This document shows, piece after piece, positions 57,533 to 64,000 of a DNA stretch of 64,000 bases. Numbering within the stretch: position 1 is the stretch's first letter; every line of letters starts with the position of its first letter. The DNA is from Primula veris (taxonomy: Eukaryota > Streptophyta > Magnoliopsida > Ericales > Primulaceae), in the NCBI GenBank assembly GCA_963682055.1, contig OY821744.1:33890967-33954966 (forward strand). The letters run 5' to 3'. The notes under the pieces are model-generated. The model did not search any database and was not told the DNA's origin. It was given only the letters and a program-made list of their open reading frames with translations. Position numbers and translations under genes: made by a program.

Positions 57533-60500
57533 ATGAGGGATGTTAATTCAAACAAGAACAAGGTTAGCTTTGCAAATTCCCAAATAATATCTCTTAATTA
57601 TCAAAAATTTCAAATTTATATTTTTATTTAAGATTTAGTATATTTGAGATTTTAATAAATGATCATTTTTACTAGTATTTATATGTATTATATGGATATT
57701 GAGTTGTTTGGTGTTTAATGAAAGGTTTCATGGCCAAAGACACTTGTCAAGAAATGGTTTAATATCAAGAGTAAATCTGAGGAATTCTATGCTGATGACA
57801 TTATGCAAAAAGGTCAGTTTTATTATAATTTTAGCATGATTTTACTATTGTTATGATCATGGTTCCACAAATGGAGATGTATTTTGGTTTTTAATTAAAC
57901 TAGGAATTTTCTATGTGTGCCATGTTTCTTTTTTACTTTGTTTTTATTTTTCACTGTTTAGTGTATAAAAAATGGGGATTTCTTTAGTAAAAAAAAAATA
58001 CAGATTTTTCTGTGACATGTTTCCTTTTTTTACTTTGTTTTTATTTATTTATCACTGTTTAGTGTATCAAAAATGGGATTTCTTTGACAGAAATTTGCAT
58101 ATTTGTTTGTCATTGCATGTTTGGTACCAAATAATTGGATTTTAATGAAAATATGCGGCATATGTCCTTGATTTGCAGAGCAAGATCTGTTGTTTGTTTT
58201 CTTCTCCCTTTTTAAATCAAAGCAACTAGTGTTTTTGATTTTTACCCTGTGACAGTCCCTATTATGTATAGTACCCACTATACTTTGTTGGTTTATGGTT
58301 TTGTTGAAAGTGAAATATGGGCAGTAAAACAGTGAAAAACAGCTCAGCTTTAGCTTTAAGCCTTTAATTTGTGTTTCTTTTTCAGGTGTGGTTGAAGATT
58401 GCAGGAAGAATCATTTTTCTGAGATAGAAGCATGCACTGTCAAGAAAAGTAGATCAGGTTCACTATCATATCTTTTAATGTTGTTAAGTTTTAAATAAAT
58501 AAATAAAAAGGAAAAACCACTTCTCTATAGTTTCTTTATGGTGTATTTTCTGTTTTTTAATTAGTTTATTTATTATCTTCCCAAAATGGACAGAGAAATC
58601 GTGTAAGCGGAACTCTGATCGAATGCGGCGAAATAAGATTGATCTCGAGGCCACTCAAGTTACAGATGTGAATAACTATAGGTATGTTCATATTATTGCT
58701 AATAGTTTCCATTAAAGCTGTGTGTTCATATTTTAAAAAACAAAGACCACAATTTCACAATTTCCACCATGTTCTATGTTTAGAACTTGTTCTGTTTTTA
58801 GCTTTTAAGCCAAAAAAATTCCTTATAAGCTGCATTGTGCTCAGTTGACCAGCTTAACGATTTTTTTTCCTCGCTTGAAATTACCACAAACTTTGAGCCA
58901 ACTTTTACCAAACTCAAATTGGCCAGATAATTTGCTTAACAGGTTATAGCTACAGTCAAACAATCCCTTATGTTTATATGTTTATCTTTTGTTATACTTT
59001 TTACTTGCTGAAACTAAAATATCTTATTTTCCCCACAGGGTGTTTGTAGCTACTTGGAATGTGGCTGGAAAATCTCCTCCAAGTAATTTAAATCTTGAAG
59101 ACTGGCTTCATACCTCACCTCCAGCTGACATTTATGTTCTTGGGTAATTTTCTTCTTTTCATTTTTCAGTTATTCGATTACATAACCTTACTAAACCAAA
59201 AGAAAAGACACTTTCTCCATCTTATAATATTAATATTTGGAATATTTAGTTGCTATTTTTTGGTTTCAGGTTTCAAGAAATTGTTCCTCTAAATGCCGGT
59301 AATGTTCTTGGAACAGAAGACAATGGACCGGCTAGAAAATGGCTAGCACTTATACGGAAAACACTAAACAACATACCTGGCACAAATGGGGGTTATGGAT
59401 ATCACACACCTTCACCAATACCTGACCCTATAGTCGAATTAGATTCCGATTTCGAAGGATCTACAAGACGAAGCACATCATCTTTTTTCCAACGTAGATC
59501 TTTCCAATCATTAAGTCGAAGCATGAGAAATATGGATAATGATGTACCTTTGCAACAACCTAGATTAGATCGTAGGTTTAGTGTTTGTGATCGTGTTATG
59601 TATGGAAATAGAAATAGTGATTATTACGAGCAAAATTACAGATGGGGTTCGTCGGATGATGAGAATGATGAGTCTCCGGGTACGGTGCAGTATTCGCCTG
59701 GTCCCTATAGTGGGTCCAATTCGATGGAGCACAAAGAGAGAAAGTCGGGGGAGTCGAGGTACTGTTTGGTTGCTAGTAAACAAATGGTTGGGATATTTTT
59801 GACAGTTTGGATAAGGGGTGACCTTAGAGATGATGTGAAGAATATGAAAGTTTCTTGTGTTGGGAGAGGGCTAATGGGTTATTTGGGAAACAAGGTATTG
59901 CTTCTGTTTTTCTTTGGGTCTTTTTACCATAATCTGAATCTAAGTCAATAAACTTATTAAATCGCTATAATCTTAGGCTTTAAGTTTCGGTATAATTCTT
60001 ATTATGTGGTGTAAATCTGATAGAGTAGGCTAGAGCAGCCTGCGAAGGTTTCAAATTATGTATTCTGAGCATTGAGCAACGAATTTGTATATCCTCAAAA
60101 CTTTTACGATTTTTCATTTGTGCAGCACTGGTAACTACTGCCAACGTCTTGACAAACATGACATGTTCTCCTAGGCCCTAGTAAATTAAAAATTGCATCA
60201 ATTGTTAATCGTGTAATACAAAGTCGACAGCATTACATGAAATCAACTAAAAACTGTACTCAGTACACTTCAGAAATTAGTTCATAATTGAGGAAATAAC
60301 ATTAATGTTGTTTCATAGTTTACTGTACATTAAAACTCTGGTAGTCTGATTGTAATTGTTTACAAGATTTCATTTCAATTAGCATGTTTTTTGCACCAAC
60401 CCTCAACTTTATTGTGGTTGTTTTACAGGGTTCGATTTCGATAAGCATGTCTTTGCACCAAACAAGCTTCTGCTTCATTTGCAGTCATTTAACCTCCGGC

Positions 60501-61851
60501 CAAAGGGAAGGCGACGAGCAACGAAGAAATTCAGATGTAATGGAAATTTTGAGGAAAACGAGGTTCCCTAGAGTCCATGGCATGGGGGATGGAAAATCTC
60601 CTCAAACAATCCTAGAGCATGAGTAAGACCCAAATTTCTATAATTTTTTGTTTCCAGTTTCTCCTAAATATTCTCTCCAGATGTAATGAAAGAGAGGTGC
60701 TTTAGAAGTAGGGCTTTGCTGGTTTACCGCTTTTAAGCAAATAAGCTGGATTTTTAAGAGAAAAGTAAGAAGTTACTTTCATCCAGCTTAAAGCTTCTAG
60801 CTTTTTCATGCAAATAGACAAACACAGCTTAATTTTTAAGGTGATTAAGACACTAGTATTGGTACTTTTTATTGAACATGAGGATGGGAGATTATTTACC
60901 CATCATAGATCATTTTAGATTATTTTTTTGGTGGCTCCTGTTGATTGAATAATTATTATTTTTGTTTGTATGCAGTCGAATAATTTGGCTTGGAGATTTG
61001 AATTACCGGATTGCATTATCTTACCGTATGACAAAAGCACTTGTAGAGATGCGCAATTGGACGGCTTTGCTTGAAAATGACCAGGTATGTTATGATAGCA
61101 ACTTATTGTCAATTTTACTTTCAGTTTACTCATTTTCACCAAATAAATGGATTCTTGGTTCTGTTTTAACAGCTAAGGATAGAGCAAAGGGATGGTCGTG
61201 TATTTGAGGGTTGGGACGAAGGGAGAATTTATTTTCCTCCCACATACAAATACTCGAATAATTCAGATAGATATGCTGGGGATGATATGCACCCCAAAGA
61301 AAAGCGTAGGACGCCAGCATGGTAACTCTTCATTCTTACCTCTTTTTTAGTTACAATTAAGCATTGTTTGGTTGCATCTTTTAAGCTCATTTTCTTTTGT
61401 CCTTCTTATTAAAATCTGTATTGCATTTGATTGATGAGCTTCGTAATCGAGGCCTTTTGGCTTGTCCAGATTCTTTTTTTCTATAACTCTAAAAAAGCCA
61501 AGTTTGCTTAAAGGCTGGAATCTAGCAGGCTCTAAATAAAGTAAAAATTGGAAGGGAACCGAATATGTTCTTTTTTAATTCTTTAATGAGTGACTGATAT
61601 TTATATTCTTTTTTGTAATGTGTAGGTGTGATCGTATATTATGGTATGGCAGCGGACTTCGTCAATTATCTTATGTTCGTGGAGAATCTAGATTCTCAGA
61701 TCATAGACCAGTTTATAGCGTATTCTTAGCAGAAGTGGAGTCTATTAATCGAAGCCGAATTAAAAAAAGTTCGAGCATTTCTAGTTCTAGGATCGAGGTA
61801 GAAGAATTGTTGCCATATTCTCATGGATATAACAACCTTCATTTTTACTAA
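57533..61851 (+). CDS. IP5P4: Type I inositol polyphosphate 5-phosphatase (IP5P4-like)
   Basis: Removes the 5-phosphate from inositol phosphates and probably phosphoinositides, tuning phosphoinositide signalling. Exons: 57533-57562, 57725-57812, 58386-58457, 58594-58681, 59039-59143, 59270-59894, 60429-60622, 60976-61084, 61173-61321, 61626-61851; phases join to 561 aa. The N-terminus [20 protein letters not shown] followed by WFNIKSK is typical of this plant subgroup. Catalytic-domain motifs: TWNVAG (98-103), GFQEIVPL (128-135), WLGDLNYR (405-412), PAWCDRI (485-491) and SDHRPV (511-516). A Ser/Arg-rich insert (about 165-265; [24 protein letters not shown]) is the usual plant type I insertion. 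The C-terminus [10 protein letters not shown] also fits IP5P4. Orthology to IP5P4 rather than a sister is my reading. Confidence 0.94.
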
Positions 61852-62540
61852 GGAATTGAGCTTGTATATAAGTAAGTTCTTTATTTAGTTTTTGGTGGTC
61901 TCTCTTAGCTTTTTTCCCTTTGTGCTTTTCTTATGTGATTCACTTGTTCATATTCAGTCGGTGTCATTACTATACGAAGGATATTTGAACTGAAATGCTT
62001 CCGGAGGATCAATGACCTGGCCTACGAGACCTTGGTACCGTTTCTATTACCGTTTTTTGCTGACCATATTTCGTACACCTAAATTTTAGTTTTTTTTTCA
62101 TGGTTTAGCCATTTCTCACGATATTTTGTTTTTGTTTTATAAAACAGAATTCGGGTCGTTTTCCGGGTAGTTACCACTGCCTAGAGCCAATTTTGTCTAC
62201 TGATCCTTATAAGGTGAGCATGTTAATATTTTCAGGAAGAGGAAAAGGTGGAATACGAATAAAAACTGTAGGGTAAATACAGAACATGATAAATCACTAA
62301 ATCCTTAGTTTTGAAAAATGTCATATGGGGTAAAAACATAAAAGCTGTTTCCTTCCAGTCATAGCTATGGGCTAATTGATCAAAACTTTTTTTTATTTTT
62401 TTTTATTTTATAACAATACAAGAGCCCAAAATTAAATTAACATTGAAGAATTTGTACATAAAATATAGTTTGTCAATAAAATCATTTATAGGGAATAGAA
62501 TCTTACTGTTTTAGCTAACATATTTTTTTTCATGACTTGT
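61852..62540 (+). other. 3' region of the IP5P4-like gene
   Basis: Likely 3' UTR. A GTAAGT at 61871 could open a UTR intron, but no acceptor can be chosen with confidence. No further gene recognised. Confidence 0.4.
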
Positions 62541-63034
62541 TTGTTTTTGTAGGATGTCCACAAGTATAAAATGTTTCTACTTATGAGAAGAAGTTATTCA
62601 AGTACTCATGAACTTGAGGATTTTGTTTTGTATCCAAAAAATGTAATTAAAAAAAAAAGATTCTTTTTTATTTATTGGTGGGGAGATAAGTGATGGATGA
62701 TCTGATAGAATGACTAGAGATAAATAATTAATGTATAGCTGTGACGTTTCATGAAAATAATTAATAAATCTTATGTTTACTGTTTCTATGCTTGATCTAA
62801 TTTAGATGATAGTCCTGTTTTTTCAAAAGATACAAGATCATGTGAATTCATTGCTTTATTCTTTGTCATTCTTGTCAGATAAAGAGATAGTAAATAATTT
62901 GTAATTTTGTATTGATGTTTTAACTACTACTACTATAGTACAATTTAAGCTTTTATGTTACTAGTAAATTGAGAAATTTGAGCAAAACCTAAACCTATAT
63001 ATAACCCATCTGCTAAATACACACGCTATCCGCT
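62541..63034. other. Intergenic DNA, nothing recognised
   Basis: AT-rich sequence with no clear coding or repeat structure. Confidence 0.4.
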
Positions 63035-63235
63035 TGAGACGGCGGCTGTATTAGTGAGATGAAGTATAAGTCACGTCACGTAATAAAAACTCAATCTATT
63101 AAAAAAATAATAATTAATTAATTAATATTAATTAAATTTCGGGTGGACTAAAACTAGAATTTCAATATATTTATTTGAGTTTTTAGTAGGTTAAATTTTT
63201 ATTACGTGACATGATTTGTATCATTACCGTCTGTA
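63035..63235. repeat. Inverted-repeat element (MITE-like)
   Basis: CACGTCACGTAATAAAAACT on the left is mirrored by AATTTTTATTACGTGACATG on the right, with GACGGCGGCTGTATTAGTGA against TCATTACCGTCTGTATT further out. About 200 bp, AT-rich centre. Confidence 0.6.
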
Positions 63236-63544
63236 TTAATCAAAATCCGAAGTAACAGAACTACTGAACATGATTTAAATATGATTTGTTCTTTTTAGTT
63301 GTAAAGATAACTTGAGAAAATAAAAGGATAAGAGTGACTGATTAGTGAACTTGAGTATCATTTATGTTCAAAAATAAATATTTGAGAAAAAAAATATCCC
63401 TTTGTCCCAAAATAAATATTATGTTTCAAAAAATTTGATATTTAAGGAAACGAAACAATTTCACTTAAAATTCTACAAAAAAAAAAATAAAAAAAATCGA
63501 TTTTTTTAAACAAAAATTATTTCTTAGTTAATATAGGGGTTTTA

Positions 63545-64000
63545 TAGGTTTAGTACACCAAACTATCTGTTTTTAACGATTTGGATACCCACCTTTCAAA
63601 ATTTTCAATTTAGGTACCACACTATAATAACTTTCCAATTTAGGTACCACCGTCTAAATAAATCACGGAATCATGTCACGTGACATTTGACAAACATTAA
63701 TTTAAGAGGCTAATTTGACAATTTTGCACAAAAATATGTCATCCTATAAAAACGTTTCCCCCAATTTCACACATAACAAAAATTTAGATTATATACTAAT
63801 TTTTTTTATGTGTGAAATTGAGAAAAATTTTTTCTAATATGACATATTTTTGTGCAAAATTATCAAATTAGACTCTCAAATTAATGTTTGTCAAATGTTA
63901 CGTGACATGATTTCGTGATTTATTTAGACGGTGGTACCTAAATTGAAAAGTTATTATACTGTGGTATCCAAATTGAAAAATTTGAAAGGTGGGTGGGTAC
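63545..64000. repeat. Palindromic element C, copy 2 (runs off the window)
   Basis: Left TTTTTAACGATTTGGATACC, GGTACCACCGTCTAAATAAA and ATGTCACGTGACATTTGACA are mirrored on the right by TGTTACGTGACATGATTTCG and TTTAGACGGTGGTACCTAAA. Same family as 51411-51886. The outer right end lies beyond 64000. Confidence 0.75.

Noticed and set aside
59565..59802. Extra frames across the 5-phosphatase insert
   Set aside because: Shadows of exon 6, which reads the conserved serine-rich insert in another frame.

Overview
This window is nuclear DNA from a flowering plant, most likely a eudicot. It is AT-rich. Its protein-coding genes are split into many short exons with GT..AG introns. The spaces between genes, and the introns, are filled with small DNA-transposon copies. 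I cannot name the species from the sequence.

Five intact genes can be assembled exon by exon, all on the + strand: (1) 5607-15907, the biotin-carrying alpha subunit of 3-methylcrotonyl-CoA carboxylase (16 exons, 729 aa); (2) 21728-26628, a homocysteine S-methyltransferase (7 exons, 340 aa); (3) 29621-32461, the small Bud32/PRPK kinase of the KEOPS tRNA-modification complex (6 exons, 226 aa); (4) 35370-39146, STN1, the OB-fold subunit of the CST telomere complex (2 firm exons plus a possible third); (5) 57533-61851, a type I inositol polyphosphate 5-phosphatase close to plant IP5P4 (10 exons, 561 aa). Genes 1 and 2 both belong to amino-acid metabolism (leucine breakdown and methionine recycling). 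The five genes do not form a pathway or cluster; their order looks like ordinary plant gene order.

The rest is repeats. Supported families are: hAT-type miniature elements with 8-bp target duplications (7584, 21078, 40751, and a nested pair at 48075/48373); Stowaway-type elements with TA duplications (18813, 19606, 47467, 56242 and weaker ones); a Tourist-like element with a TTA duplication (29093); a CACTA-like element (41817); several palindromic elements; and a 1.2-kb fold-back element at 33589-34812 with a 9-10 bp flanking duplication, about 560 bp upstream of STN1. A decayed ORF tail at 56520-56945 resembles a plant retroelement-associated protein.

The most notable local events are rearrangements inside genes. 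They are a minisatellite of ACGT-core repeats in intron 1 of the carboxylase gene that carries a copied piece of exon 1, a 40-bp tandem duplication that gave the same gene two identical 3' splice sites, and a decayed second copy of STN1 exon 2 lying in the STN1 downstream intron. The 40-kb stretch from about 16 to 57 kb holds only three genes. The 18-kb stretch from 39.1 to 57.5 kb has no intact gene. No previously unknown multi-gene system was found.
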